From the NCBI GenBank assembly GCA_016584495.1, contig WAID01000007.1, forward strand, positions 3,272,001 to 3,336,000: a DNA stretch of 64,000 bases. Direction: 5' to 3'. Below the pieces are notes generated by a model. That model ran no database searches. It was not told the DNA's origin and worked only from the letters and a program-made list of their open reading frames with translations. A program made the position numbers and the translations under genes. This DNA is from Celoporthe dispersa. Its lineage: Eukaryota > Ascomycota > Sordariomycetes > Diaporthales > Cryphonectriaceae. Shown here one piece after another: positions 11,704 through 23,154 of this stretch (the first letter of the stretch is position 1; each line of letters begins with the position of its first letter).

Positions 11704-13187
11704 CTTGGCGGTGTTGTGAGGGCGCTCGCTATCCCTGGTTGTTCACCATCCCAGCTTCCCTCTTCGGGACGGAAAAGAAAAAGTATGTGTCCGGCTGTAT
11801 TTCCTTAGTATGTAGAGGGCGTGTTTCAGCTTGATTGATTGATTAGTCCACGGTGATGGTGGTGGCGAGGCGGAGATGGTAGTGGTGGGATTGCTCTGAC
11901 GCCGTCGTCAACGATGTTGAACTGCAACAGCACAGCTGCAGCTGTTTGTGGCCTGCCCAGTGCGGTTAGGGACCAGGCGGAGATCCACTGTGCACCCTTC
12001 CCCCCTGCGCCCCTCTTGACCCCCCTGTGGAGCTGGGCTGCATACCACCATAGCACCATGCTTTAGTGCTGTAGTACGAGTACGTGCTGCAGTAGTACTA
12101 CTGGAAAGTACTGGCTCCGGCCAGGGCCTGGTGTGTTTCGAAGATCGACCCGATAGAGCCCCCCTGCAGAATGGCACCTGCCATGCCCAGGTCCCAAGAG
12201 CCTGGCGACCACTCAAGTCGGCTCGCTAAGTAATTACATAGTACGTACACTGCAGGCGCAGGCTTTGACGAGCGGATCGCGGCCGAGGCCTGCACACCGA
12301 CTCTGAACCCCCCCAATCGTCGGATTTGGTGTGTCGGTGGATTTGACTGAGAACGAGAGAAAGAGAGAGAGAGGGAGTGTGTGCGCGTGTCTGTGTCTGC
12401 GTCGACTACAAGCCAGAGAATCCGACCAGGTCTTCTTCCTCCTCCTCCTCCTTCTCTTCCCCCCTCCTCGTCTGCATTGGTGGCTCTCTCTTCCTCATTT
12501 AACTTTAATCTCGAACCCCCCTCCCCTTGCCGACATAACAATCACCGACAAGCGAAGCGGACAAGTGAGGTGCGCACAGAGAGACAGGCCAAGCTCGTGT
12601 CCTCCTTGTTCGCATTGTCTTGGACAGTTCCATTTAGAGATTCTGCTTCGCTACCGTTTTCGGTCGACGTGACGGAGATCAAACTTCCCGAGTCCGCAGA
12701 TCCGAATCCCCTCGAGGCTTCTTATTTGACCATCGAAGCGCTATTACGGTTCTCGAGTAGCGGCGATCTCGTCTCTCGTCTAATCTCACGTCACCACAGC
12801 ATATCGCTCGCCTCACTCCTAGTCAGTCTCTGACACAGTCCAGCCCTACCAGCAGCAAAAAGTTTCGTTCCGTTTCGCTTTTTCTTTTTTTTGGGTCGAC
12901 GTCGCGGCTACGGTACCAGTCAGGATAGCATACGCACCAAAGTCTGTGCTGTGTGTGTGGCCTCGAGACAAGCAGCACTGCCCTCCCCCCTCCCCCCCCT
13001 CCTTGGAGAGAGCCAACAACCTCCTCAGCGCAGTCCGCCACTACGTCCGTTCAGGGTCCAGACTCGGACGTCTCGCACTTGGATGTGAGGCCCTCGGGTG
13101 CTTAGCTGCTCCCGATTTAGAGGCAGCCGTAAGACTTGGCCTGCCCGTCGGTACCAAGGTCATTTTGCTCTGATCCCTCCGTATTAC
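11704..13187. other. Divergent promoter region (EMC6 / INP2-like)
   Basis: About 1.5 kb with strong CT-rich tracts (12425-12480, 12880-12895, 12975-13005) typical of fungal promoters and 5' leaders. No convincing coding sequence; the ORFs here are low-complexity and overlap each other. Confidence 0.5.
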
Positions 13188-15274
13188 ATGGAGACGGTAA
13201 TCTACGACCAGACGCCGCTCGCCGAGTACCTCAAGGGTCAGTAGCAGCAGCCTTCTCCATTGCTTTCTGTCTTTGCCTATCGCGTCGTTGCCTTCTCTAT
13301 CGCACCCCTATTCCTATCCCCTATCTTTGCTGCGTTGATGTTCTTTTGTTGTGTCTCCCTCCGTGGAGACACCATGAGGCCTTTCGCGCTGACATCGCTT
13401 CTCACCACCATAGACGAGGGCGAGGAGCACCAACGTGACTGGGCCATCCAGGAGCCCGACGTCGTGATCGACACGCCGCCGCCGAGCCCCCCGAGCCCCT
13501 CGACCTCCTCCTTCGCTCCCACCGGACGGCCCCTCGTCAAGTCGCGCTTCCGGTCTAGGATCCCCGATTCCCTGAACATCAACCTCGCCAGGAGCGCCAT
13601 CACATCCACGCCCCTGAGGAAGAAGCGCCTGAGCTCTCTGCAGCATGGCGCCACCAAGGTAGCAACGAAACTCGACCGGGCCGACAATTCCAGGTTCATC
13701 GAGCAGTTCCGGTACACGATCGTCGCGTCGCAGCTCCTGAGCGGGCACTCTATCCTAGCCCAGCATGCCCCCGTGCAGAGCTCGGCGATGGAGGCCGGGG
13801 GAGCCAGGACCCGAGCGTGCCGTCGCAGACTGGCCTGATCCTCACGGCGGTTGGCGCGCTCGGCCTGGCATGGTTCATCAGGTGGTTGTATAACGGTGGG
13901 ATCACAAACATGACCAAGAAAAGAGTGGCGGTCTTCATCGTGGTGTCTGCCGTGGCAGGGGTCGCCTCACAGGCCTACATCCGCCAGCAGTGGCTCAGAT
14001 ATGTTCGACAGCAGGTCTTGGCGGAAGCCGCAACCTACGTCTCCAAAGCACAGGACTTCGACAGTGCATCGAGTGCCGCGTTAGCCCTGATCCAGGAGGT
14101 AGAACTTGTCTCGCGCGGCTACCGGCTCAGCACACCACTGCCGCCCATCAGCCGGATCGAGGACCGCAGCCAGACGCGCAGATGCGTGCGGCTCAGGAGA
14201 GCGCTGAGGAAGAGCTTTGGGGAGATCATCTCCAAGTACGAGCAGGCGTCGTCGATGGTGAAGGGCTTCTCCGAGCAGCTGGACCTGGAGCGATACTACG
14301 ACATCTACGACATCAGCGATCTGGACATGTCGGATGCTCTGCAGGGATACTCGGAGGGCGAGTTCGAGGACATGGAGTCGCTCAGGACCTTGAAGGCAGT
14401 AGCCTCGCGCTTCCACGTCATGCGCAAGATGTTTCTCTGCGCCCTGCTGTCGATGGAGGCCCAGGGAGACGAGACTGACTTTATGAGGTGGACCACCGTC
14501 GTAGAGTCCCTGCGGATGCTAGACGAAACGACGACCGAGTCCTATGCGCGACTCAAGTCTATCCTGAGCGAGGAGGACTCGTTCCCAGCACCCGCCCCGA
14601 TAGGAGATAAGGGCCCCCTATCGCCCGGACGTGAAAGATGGCGGTCGCAGCTGAGAAAACTCAACTCCTTGACCACCGGTATCCGTGGACTGCAGGCAAA
14701 GATGACGTTGTTGCGGGAAGAATCCGACCGATCCCTGAACGAGGCCACCGATATATCCGAGTTGGGGCCGAACCTGATGGCGCAGTACGAGTCGATCGGC
14801 CAGGACCTGAAGATGCTGCAACAGGCATGGGAAGACGGCAAGACCGCACTGGCATCAGGTATCGACCGGAACGAGAAGCGCCTGTCGTCAATCAGCGGCA
14901 TGCTGTCGCCAAATTCCCTCAGCGGCCTGTCCACAGTCGAAGAGAAGAGCGGCGGTGGCGTCGAGGATGCACTACGGGCGCTGACGGGAGAGGCATCTGA
15001 CCGCGTGGACCTGACCAGCAACTCGGGCGAGAGTGAGGAGGTGTTCGAGGCAGTGGCGACACCACTACGGCCCAGGAGCACCATGACAAGAGACGAGAGG
15101 ATAGCAAAGATGCGAGAGGACAGAGAGAGGAGGGCCGAGATGAGGGATAAGGTCGATGCCAGCCGCGGGATGCTGAAGGAGCTCGAGATGGTCATCAACC
15201 TGAGGCCCAACAAGAACAGCAACAGGAGGCAGACGATGCCGCCTATCAAGGCGAGCAGGGTCGTCTCGATGTGA
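13188..15274 (+). CDS. Vezatin/Inp2-like membrane protein (myosin-binding motif of peroxisomes; frame broken at a G5 run)
   Basis: Exon 1 (13188-13236) encodes METVIYDQTPLAEYLK. The intron is 13237-13413 (GTCAGT...CATAG), and exon 2 runs to 15274. Read across the break the protein is about 636 residues. Two adjacent hydrophobic segments (TGLILTAVGALGLAWFIRWLY, minus its last residue, and 'RVAVFIVVSAVAGVASQAY') follow a Pro/Ser-rich cytosolic N-terminus. A long helical region with the pattern of the fungal Vezatin/Inp2 family comes next ('SALALIQEVELVSRGYRLST' minus one residue, 'LRRALRKSF', 'DLERYYDIYDISDLD'), then a charged coiled-coil tail. Yeast Inp2 links peroxisomes to myosin V; this role is inferred by family. 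The frame breaks at G5, 13797-13801: one added G joins ...SSAMEAG to GSQDPSVPSQTG. Confidence 0.75.
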
Positions 15275-15508
15275 GCGCGCGTCTGTGCGAGTTCCCTGAG
15301 CGACATTGGTAAACCGGTGTCAGCTTTTCTTTTATGACTGACGTCTTTTTTCTTTTTTTTCTTCTTCTTTACTTTTTCCGTCTCTCGATCCTCTGTTTTT
15401 CTTTCCATTGGCACTTACTATCGCATCCTCTCGGGCCGGCGTTCCAAACTGGTGGCAGGTTATAGTATCATCCCTCATCCTGCTTTCTTTTAAGTATATA
15501 CTCTGCTT

Positions 15509-15536
15509 TTCTCTCTCTCTCTCTCTCTTCTTTTTT

Positions 15537-15570
<34 letters not shown>
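15509..15570. repeat. Compound microsatellite (CT)n-(T)n-(GT)n
   Basis: A CT dinucleotide run (~15509-15529) passes into about 28 Ts (~15531-15558) and then a short GT run (~15559-15570). Such a tract is prone to length errors in sequencing. Confidence 0.9.
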
Positions 15571-16202
15571 CTGAAAAGAAAAAGGGATATGCGCAGAGGT
15601 AATTTTCCTCCAGTGTTGGGTTTGAGTGTTTGATACGTACCTATACTATACCATAGATCTCAGGGTGGGTAGGGAAGAGGTGTCTTCTTTTGGGTGCAGC
15701 GCTGAGCATGGCCCTGCTGTATATCCAGGAAGAGGAATATAAATCAGCATAATGTTTGTTGGCTACTGCTTACATGATGGAGATCAACCAGTGTGTCAGA
15801 TCAGCTTTGTATGTATAAAGAGAGACATACACCATAAGCCTGTGAATAAACAAAGACTATGTATGGTTGGTTCGTGACCAGAGAATATTTGAGTAAACTG
15901 TATGTGGTTCATTGCTTGAAAAAAGCAGCATAATCCCCCAGACATCATGGCACAATCAGGGCTGCTGCATGAAGGTGGTATTCTTTTGTTTTGAGATGGT
16001 TATGTTATTGTTTATGAGTATTTGCTGTTAGGGGTGCAACAGGGGCAGAGTTGCTGCTCCTAGGGCGTGGGTTGACAGACCAGCGGTGAGACCCACCTCT
16101 GTAGGCAAGCAACCGTCAGGGCTCCAGGGTTCCTGGGCAGCGCGCAAGGGCTCCCTGCAGCACCTGTACATGGTACCCGACCCATCAAAGCTATAATGGA
16201 TG

Positions 16203-16229
16203 ACGCGGGGGAGCGCGTCTCCTTCGCGT
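16203..16229. promoter_or_regulatory. Cluster of three ACGCG (MCB-like) cores upstream of PCNA
   Basis: ACGCG occurs at 16203-16207 on the plus strand and at 16214-16218 and 16225-16229 on the minus strand, 279-305 bp before the PCNA ATG. The MluI cell-cycle box (ACGCGT) is the known target of MBF (Mbp1/Swi6) and drives G1/S expression of replication genes in yeasts. Function here is inferred from the motif and target gene. Confidence 0.5.
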
Positions 16230-16507
16230 CGTGGGTTTTTATTGAAAAAGAGGCTCTCACTTGCTGCTAGCTTTCCCCTCTGATACAACAAACACAACAT
16301 CGACCTCATCTCTGCACAAACACAGCTGTCTACTACCAAGCTTATATCAGACCCCTCCGACACCTTTCTTTTTCATTTAATACGTCCATCCCATCAGGAC
16401 AACCCTTTTCCCACATTCAGTAAGCTCCCACACTGTTTCCACAGACAGCAACACAGCCTGGCAACCCCTCTTTTTGAGTGCAAGTAAATCCTGACAGAGC
16501 CACAGAA

Positions 16508-17573
16508 ATGCTTGAGGCACGTTTGGAACAGGCGAGCATCCTGAAGAAGGTAAGGCAACATCCGTTCCCATCTCCTAGAAAGAAAAGAACATCTCCTTCC
16601 ACGCCCTCACGGGAGTCTTGCTTCATCTGACGCCGCCGCTCTCGTGCCCTACAGGTGGTCGACGCTATCAAGGACCTGGTGCAGGACTGCAACTTCGACT
16701 GTAACGATAGCGGCATCGCCTTGCAGGCCATGGACAACTCGCACGTGGCGCTCGTGTCGATGATGCTCAAGGCCGACGGCTTCAGCCCCTACCGCTGCGA
16801 CCGCAATATCGCGCTGGGCGTCAACCTGACGTCCCTGACCAAGGTGCTGCGCGCCGCCCAGAACGAGGACATCCTGACCCTCAAGGCCGACAACTCCCCC
16901 GACTCGCTCAACCTGACCTTTGAGTCTGCCGAGAACGACCGCATCTCCGAGTACGACCTCAAGCTCATGGACATCGACCAGGGAGCACCTGGGCATCCCC
17001 GAGACCGAGTACGCCGCCACCATCTCCATGCCGGCCGGCGAGTTCAGACGCATCTGCACCGATCTGCTGGCCATGTCTGAGTCTGGTAAGAATACAAGAA
17101 TCCTGTTGCTCCTCCTGAGATGGCGTTTTCTACCCGATATTGTTTTCCACAAGACGGAGAGAGGTGGTGCTGACCCCTGTGGCTTCTCCACCATAGTTAC
17201 CATCGACGCGAGCAAGGACGGTGTCAAGTTCGCCTGCACCGGCGACATCGGCAACGGTGCCGTCACCCTGCGCAGCCACCAAAACGTCGAGAAGCCCGAC
17301 CTAAACATCGATATCGAGCTCAGCGAGCCCGTTTCCCTGACCTTCTCTCTGAAGTACCTGGTCAACTTCTGCAAGGCCTCGGCCCTGTCTACACAAGTCA
17401 AGATCTGCCTGTCCAACGAGGTGCCCCTGCTCGTTGAGTACTCAATCCAGGGCACCAGCTGGCTGCGGTTCTACCTGGCACCAAAGGTGAGGCTCACGGC
17501 CTGTGCTGATACAGTATTTCCAATATGAACTCATGGCTAAACTTCCTCTTAACAGATTGGCGACGAGGAGTAG
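16508..17573 (+). CDS. POL30: Proliferating cell nuclear antigen, PCNA (1-base frame break in exon 2)
   Basis: Trimeric sliding clamp for DNA polymerase delta and partner of mismatch-repair and ligase proteins. Exons: 16508-16549 (MLEARLEQASILKK), 16655-17085, 17197-17486 and 17556-17573 (IGDEE, stop). Introns have GT-AG ends, and the last carries a GGCTAAAC branch-like site. The sequence is textbook PCNA: 'VVDAIKDLVQDCNFDCNDSG', 'LQAMDNSHVALV', an IDCL-like region and the C-terminal 'GTSWLRFYLAPKIGDEE'. Exon 2 contains a 1-base insertion at the G3 run 16981-16983: DIDQ continues as GAPGHP in frame, whereas removal of one G gives the invariant DIDQEHLGIPETEYAA. With that base removed the protein is 259 residues, the normal PCNA length. 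Since PCNA is essential, a sequencing error is the likely cause. Confidence 0.97.
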
Positions 17574-18417
17574 ATGGCTGAGGGATAGGCGCGTGATGTA
17601 TTGATAAGGAATGTTGACGACCAGGTGACGCTGGTGACTTGCAAAGAGACGCTGCGGCATGGCCAACAGGATAACATCTATCACGAGACGAAGGAGCTGT
17701 TGCGTAGGAGTCAAGCCGACGTGCGTCTTTGGAGAAGAGGGAGTTGCAGGATACTGCGCTACACCATAGAGCATTATCTGGAGGGCATGGGCGTGTTTAT
17801 TTGGGACGAGAAGAGCCTACATCTCATATTCAACCGTAATGGGAAACCACAAAAAAAAGAAAAAAAAGAAGCAAAACAATCAAGTATCTGAACCATGTAG
17901 GCATATGACTCTCACCACGCACCACTCAGGGAAGACAAAGAATGGTTGAGCGCTGCGGGTACCTTGCACCAGCACCAATGCGGATGAGGGATGCACCGAT
18001 GATCGCAGCTGGGCGGGCGGATGTGCATGCAGGGCAGCGTCACAGCGCAAACGTGGGGTCTCTTCCTGCCCCCCGCCGACCGGACGCGACTGCGGGGCAC
18101 TTTTTTTCCCCCCCTGCGATAAAGCGCCTTGAGGCACCAGTCCACTGCCGGCCACTCCGTTTGTCATTACACAGCATATTTCTAGACGATGACTCTTTAC
18201 TTGACCTCACTGATGTCCATACAGCAGACGTACTTGTTGCATAAACCCCATAAATTCTCTATTCGCCGTCAATTGGATCTTTGTATTGAATAGACTACTG
18301 AAAGCCCATCCTGCCTGTCTTTACAAGGTTGCCTCGTCTCGTCTGGGCCGCTCTTTACTCGCCATACCCTTACAACGAACAAATTCCCCTCTCCCGACCC
18401 CGAGACCGCCGACGACG
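17574..18417. other. Intergenic: PCNA 3' region and BUD16 promoter
   Basis: About 0.84 kb with an A-rich run near 17847-17880 after PCNA and a CT-rich leader before BUD16. Open frames here show no recognisable product. Confidence 0.4.
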
Positions 18418-19886
18418 ATGTCGACAGACCTGCCAGTTCCGGAGACCCGTGTTCTGGCCGTCGCCAGCCATGTACGGAAAAGTACCCCGTCCCCATGTTG
18501 AGAGATACAGAGCCGAGAAGAGGATCACAGCCATGCTGACAAGATGCGAAGGTCGTCTCCGGGTAAGTCTCGCGCACCCAATCCCGGGCTGAAGACCTGG
18601 CTGCTCAGCAGAGGAGAAGAAAAAGGAGGGGAAGAAGAGTAGTTTTTGGCTAACCAGAGAGCCCCAGCTATGTTGGTAACAAGATCGCCGTGTTCACGAT
18701 GCAGTCGCTCGGCTGCGATGTGGCCGCGCTGAATACGGTGCAGTTCAGTCAGTCTACCTTGCTCTTTAGTCTTATGGTCTCGTCATAGTTGAACTACTCT
18801 CTGATACTTTTCTCCCTGTCTCTTTCTTCTGGATATAGGCAACCACACCGGCTACAAACAGGTCAAAGGCACCAAGGTCTCCGCGCAGGAGATCACCGAC
18901 CTCTACGAGGGCCTCAAGCAGTCCTACCTCGACGACTTCGACATGATGCTGTCGGGCTACATACCGGGCGCGGAGGCGGTCCAGGCCGTGGGACGCATCG
19001 CGGAGGAGCTCAAGGATAAGGCGAGGGGAAAGGGCAAGCCAGGTTCCTTCTTTTGGGTGCTGGACCCCGTGATGGGCGACAACGGCAAGCTCTACGTTGC
19101 GCAGGACGTCGTGCCTGCGTACAAGAGTCTTTTGCCGCACGCCGACCTGATCCTTCCGAATCAGTTCGAAGCCGAGTACGTGGTGAAACCCCCTCTTTCC
19201 TAGCATGCAGAGGAAGAAGCGCAAGTGTTGCTCATCAAAGCGGGGAAAACCCTCCCATGAACAGACTCCTCTCTGGCGTCGAGATAACAGACATGGCCTC
19301 CCTCACCCGCGCGATCGAGGTTATCCACGACACCTACCACGTGCCACACATCATCCTGACCTCCGTCTCTCTCGACACATCCACCCCGTCCTCCACCCCG
19401 TCGTCCTCCTCCTCTTCCCTCCCCAACAGCAGGCCTCCTGTCCTCTCCGTCATCGGCTCGACCATGACATCAGACCGCAAGCCCCGCGCCTTCAAGATCC
19501 GCTTCCCGGCCATCGACGCCTATTTCTCCGGCACAGGCGACATGTTCGGCGCCCTGATGGTGGTGCGCATGCGTGAGGCTGTGACCAGCAGCCCCGAGGC
19601 TCCGTCGCTCGGGACCACCGCCTCGTGGCTCAGCCCGGACAACGTGGGCCCTCTGGACCTGCCTCTTGCGCGGGCCGCCGAGAAGGTGCTGGCCAGCATG
19701 CACGAGGTGCTTGACGCGACGTGCGAGGGAATGAAGGCTGAGGTGGCGAGGGTGAAGGCGGCGGCCGGGGGCATGGACGAGAAGAGAATGCACCTCGCGC
19801 GGTCTAAAGCGGCGGAGCTGAGGCTGGTGAGGCATCTGGGCTCCCTGAGAGATCCGAAGGTGGAGTTCAAGGCGCAGAAGATGTAG
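18418..19886 (+). CDS. BUD16: Pyridoxal/pyridoxine kinase (BUD16/PDXK)
   Basis: ATP-dependent kinase of the vitamin B6 salvage pathway that makes pyridoxal 5'-phosphate. Five exons: 18418-18471, 18552-18562, 18668-18747, 18839-19175 and 19265-19886, total 1104 nt (367 residues), all with GT-AG introns. Exon 2 is an 11-nt microexon supplying V-V-S and two bases of G, so the spliced sequence reads ASHVVSGYVGNKIAVFTMQS, the conserved substrate-site segment. Other family marks are TVQFSNHTGY, WVLDPVMGDNGKLYV, LPNQFEAELLSG (created by splicing with donor GTACGT) and the catalytic FSGTGDMFGALM with the GTGD anion hole and base. A Ser/Thr/Pro-rich insertion (~30 residues) lies before 'RPPVLSVIGSTM'. 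Confidence 0.92.
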
Positions 19887-20436
19887 ACTGGGTTAAACCG
19901 GGTGCGCGGTTAGAAATGGTCATGGTTGCATCGCTCTGGAGCATTTTGATAGAAATTAGAATGATAAAGCAAGACAAAAGTAGAAGGAAGAAGGGGAAAT
20001 GGTTGCGCATTGCATATCAATTCATGGTTTTCGTCACTAGTCTATGAAACGCGTCTTATCTCACTTATGCCTCGCGCCAACATTAGGCGTTGTGTTGTAT
20101 ACAGACGTCTCTCTTTCCAAACGCACCACCACAAATCTGCTGAGGAGTTATTATCTTCCAAGAGCTTATCCGAAGCGCCGCAACCTATCAATGCTTGTTC
20201 ACGGCATGATCATTCCAATGCGCGTTCATCTGATCGATAATCCAGCGATGCGCGACCGCTCAGAGCGGAGTCCCGATCCAGCAAGCGTCCGAGAACCCAA
20301 CGCGATGCTCGATCCACGGCCACGGGACATCCTTTCCCTTCGCCCTCAGCCTGGTGGTCTTCTCCACTACGTTCGGCGCACTGGGCAACTGTCCTGCGCG
20401 CAGCACAGATGCCTTCTTCTTCTGCCACCAGACACT
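19887..20436. other. Convergent 3' spacer (BUD16 / DUT1)
   Basis: 550 bp between convergent stops. An ORF running through this spacer and on antisense to DUT1 has no recognisable product. No other feature was seen. Confidence 0.4.
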
Positions 20437-21275
20437 CTAAGACGATGGCTGCTGCTGGCCATTCTCCCCACCAGCGCCGTTCACAGCTCCGGGAGCGACC
20501 TGCACCTCGACCGCGGGCGCGGGGGCGGCGTCCGTGGCGCCATCAGTGGTCGCGCTGACCGTCGTGACGAGCTTCGAGCCGAACCCGCCGGTCGAGCCAA
20601 ATCCGCCGGCGCCACGCACGCTATCCTCGAGCTCGGCTACCTCGACCACCTCGGGGGTGTAGATGCGCTCCAGCACGAGCTGAGCAACGCGATCGCCCTC
20701 GGAGACGGGGAAGTCGGCCTCGGAGTGGTTGAAGAGGAGGATCTTGACCTGACCGCGGTAGTCTGCGTCGATCACGCCTGCACCGGTGTCTATGAAGTGC
20801 TACATGGGTTGATGTTTAGCTAACCAGTCGAGGTTCGGCTTCCGTGGGGGAGTCTTGAGGATCGCATACCTTGGAGGCCAGGCCAGAACGCGGAGCGATG
20901 CGGCCGTCTGAGGTGCTATGGTCAGTCTTCTTCTGAGCAAAGCGCAAGAACAAGGAGGAGTCGCAAAGAAGAGAGCGCACAAGTTCCTGGCGGGCATGCC
21001 ATGCTGATGTCCGTGTCGACAAGAGCCTTGCCACGTGCTGGGATGACGGTGGGCTTGGACGCGTAGATGTCGTAGCCGGCGGCGAAGGTGCTGCCGCGGG
21101 TGGGCAGGCGGGCCTTCTCCGAGAGTCTCTTGATCATGAGCGGGGGAGCGGCCATCGTGTCTGCAGGTGAGCTGGTGGGCGTGTTGGCGTTGGTGGCAGT
21201 GTTCTCGTCAAGCTTGACACGCTTGGCTGGATGGGAAGCTGATGATGGTGATTGGAGAGTACTTTCGGTGGTCAT
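20437..21275 (-). CDS. DUT1: dUTP diphosphatase (dUTPase)
   Basis: Hydrolyses dUTP to dUMP, keeping uracil out of DNA and feeding dTMP synthesis. Exons: 20981-21275, 20870-20907 and 20437-20799, total 696 nt (231 residues). The first intron uses donor GTGCGC, and splicing builds PGTYGRIAPRSGLASK. All five trimeric-dUTPase motifs are visible: 1 AAGYDIYAS, 2 GRIAPRSGLA, 3 GVIDADYRGQVKILLFN, 4 EGDRVAQLVLERI and 5 RGAGGFGSTGG. The ~45 N-terminal residues are disordered. About 44 Ala/Pro/Gly-rich residues follow motif 5, which usually ends the protein, so this enzyme is longer than most. An in-frame ATG at MAAPPLMIKRLSEK could give a shorter isoform, as in other eukaryotes with nuclear and mitochondrial forms (inference). 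Confidence 0.93.
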
Positions 21276-22155
21276 GTTCTGGATAGGTCAGACGAGAGGA
21301 GGTAACGGAGAATTGTTAGTGTCTAACGGAGAGGAGAGAGAGTGTGTGTGTGTGAGCAAGTAAAGTGGCAGATATTATTTTCCTCTTCCCGGTGGGTTCT
21401 CTGGTAAGGTTTTGAACCATCGGGAAGAGCGACGCGTTCAAGACGCGACTTACAGTAACACTTTAACGCCCCTCCCCTGTCTGATGATGTACCTTCTTCC
21501 TATATTTGCTTTTTTTTTCCCCTTCAATTTTTCTTTTTTCTTTTCTCTCCTTTCATCTCCGTATTCGGGGCGACCCTAGTTTCAGATTTCTTCTGATATT
21601 CTAAATGACATGGCCATTTCATCTCAACGAAACTGAACTGCTGATCAGTGATAGTGTCTGAAAAGTAGTACTTCGACCCTCGTACTTAAAAGCAGGCAGC
21701 ACTTGATTGGCCAATCGACTAGTAGTAATACAACACCACATGCTGCATGGGTTCTCATGTTCTATCTCCGACTGATCGCAATCAAAATTATATTGAGAAA
21801 AGACCATCCCGCCGTGAGACATGTGTGCCAATGTCGACTTGTATATTATTTCGGATATTAGCTCGCCGAATAATATCAACTTATCCATCTGTTAGTGGGG
21901 GGCTATTGCATGCTGTCCCCGAGAAAAAGCCAATGCCACTGGGCGCTGCAAGAAAGTATTGATTTTGCACCGGCACCTCATACGACCTTGTGTGCACCAG
22001 TCAAGTGTGGTGGACAGCAGCAGAACGGAGCTGAGCGCATGGCTAAGAGATCAATCCCACCGCCAAAGCAGTTTAATCTCCAATTTCTCTACCAAAATCC
22101 ACCAATCTCAGGCGCTTTGAATCCCGCGGGTGAAATTCAGCCACCTTGACTCGGG
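21276..22155. other. Intergenic: DUT1 promoter and CENP-K-like 3' region
   Basis: About 0.9 kb. It holds the DUT1 promoter with MCB motifs, a T/C-rich tract at 21506-21560, and AT-rich DNA to 22155. No gene or RNA was recognised. Confidence 0.45.
21432..21447. promoter_or_regulatory. MCB motif ACGCGT plus ACGCG upstream of DUT1
   Basis: Perfect palindromic ACGCGT at 21432-21437 and a second ACGCG at 21443-21447, about 160-170 bp upstream of the DUT1 ATG. This matches the MBF site that controls S-phase nucleotide-metabolism genes in yeasts. Confidence 0.5.
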
Positions 22156-23154
22156 TCAGAAACCGAACGGATGCCGATTCCTCAGGGATATCGATATACG
22201 CTTCGGAGCCGGACCCTTGGCTGCCAACAGCCTGTTCATCAGCTCCTCGACCAACCTCTGCATCTCGTCCCCGGCGGCGGCTCGCCTGTCGAGTTTAGCC
22301 TCCTCGTCATCCTCACCCTCACGATCCTGGCCCCCACCAAACATGTGGTCTATCCTCCTCTGTCGTCGATCTGGCGAGATATCGGCCTTGAGTTTCTTTC
22401 GCTTGCCTGTCGCGCTGAACCCAGCCTCCAGGGTTTCTGCGTCCATGTCCATCATGTCGCCAGCCACCGGACCACCCATCTGTTCCGCTGCCAACAGTAT
22501 AGCTAGACGCTCGTCAATGAAGGAGCCTAGTAGCTTAAGCAATCTTGACCTGTCTGTATCTGTCTCCTTGATTTGCCTCTTGAGCTCCGAGATCTTTTCG
22601 CGCGCAACCTGCCCAGGGCTCATCGCGGTCCTCGACTCAATGCCATTCCGCAGTGACTCGATCCGATGCTCCAACGCTTTCGTGAGAGCCTCCTGGTCAG
22701 CCAGGCTGGCCCTCTCAGTCTCCAGCTGTTCCTGCGCACTCTGTAGAGTGATCTTTTGCGAGGCGAGGAACCTGTTGGACTCCTGAATGGTCGAGTTGGT
22801 CGTGCGCAAGGCAACAAGCGCTGGTACGACAGAGTCAGGAAACGGCATCAGAGGCTCGGATGCTGCCACCTCTCTGTACGCCTCAGCTACGGCGTCCAGC
22901 TGCTGTTTCGTGCCAACTGCCGCTGCGCCATTAGGCCTCCCTCGACTTTGCTGTCTCCTGGATACAGTAGCGAGTTTCTCATTCTCCTACTATTGCGTCA
23001 GCAGAGAGTCCTTAGTCGCAAGTCTTGCTAGGCGAAATACCTCCGCGAGCGACCGCTTAAGCTGCTCAATCTTCTTCTGCAGCTCTTTCCGTGAGCGGTC
23101 CAAGTACGTGGCGTGCAGATCCTCGCTCGTCACCACCACCGCAGGGTCCTCCAT
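22156..23154 (-). CDS. Coiled-coil protein, CENP-K-like kinetochore subunit (tentative)
   Basis: Two exons, 23041-23154 (MEDPAVVVTSEDLHATYLDR...) and 22156-22986, joined by a 54-bp GT-AG intron with a GCTGACG branch-like site; 314 residues. Heptad-rich segments are visible at 'RKELQKKIEQLKRSLAEENE' and from 'NRFLASQKITLQSAQEQLE' through 'ALEHRIESLRNG'. A helical middle part follows (ISELKRQIKETDTDRSRLLK), then a basic KRRKLKADISPDRRQRRIDHM stretch (21 residues, last residue aside) and an acidic, flexible tail. The pattern (Pro-rich lead 'EPLMPFPDSVVPALVALR', then coiled coil) resembles the fungal CENP-K/Sim4-complex family, but this is recognition by eye and could be another coiled-coil protein. 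An MCB motif upstream fits cell-cycle expression. Confidence 0.6.

Larger units (their letters stand above)
15275..16507. other. Intergenic: INP2-like 3' region and PCNA promoter
   Basis: About 1.2 kb. It holds a compound microsatellite (see separate entry), AT-rich sequence to ~16030, then the GC-richer PCNA promoter containing ACGCG motifs. No gene was recognised. Confidence 0.5.

Noticed and set aside
14542..15414. Long minus-strand ORF in the INP2-like gene
   Set aside because: Shadow of the plus-strand coding sequence; Ser/Leu-rich composition is what a reverse frame of GC-rich coding DNA produces.
20044..20823. 259-codon plus-strand ORF antisense to DUT1
   Set aside because: It mirrors the GC-rich DUT1 third exon and its 3' spacer, has no recognisable product, and DUT1 on the other strand is clearly real.
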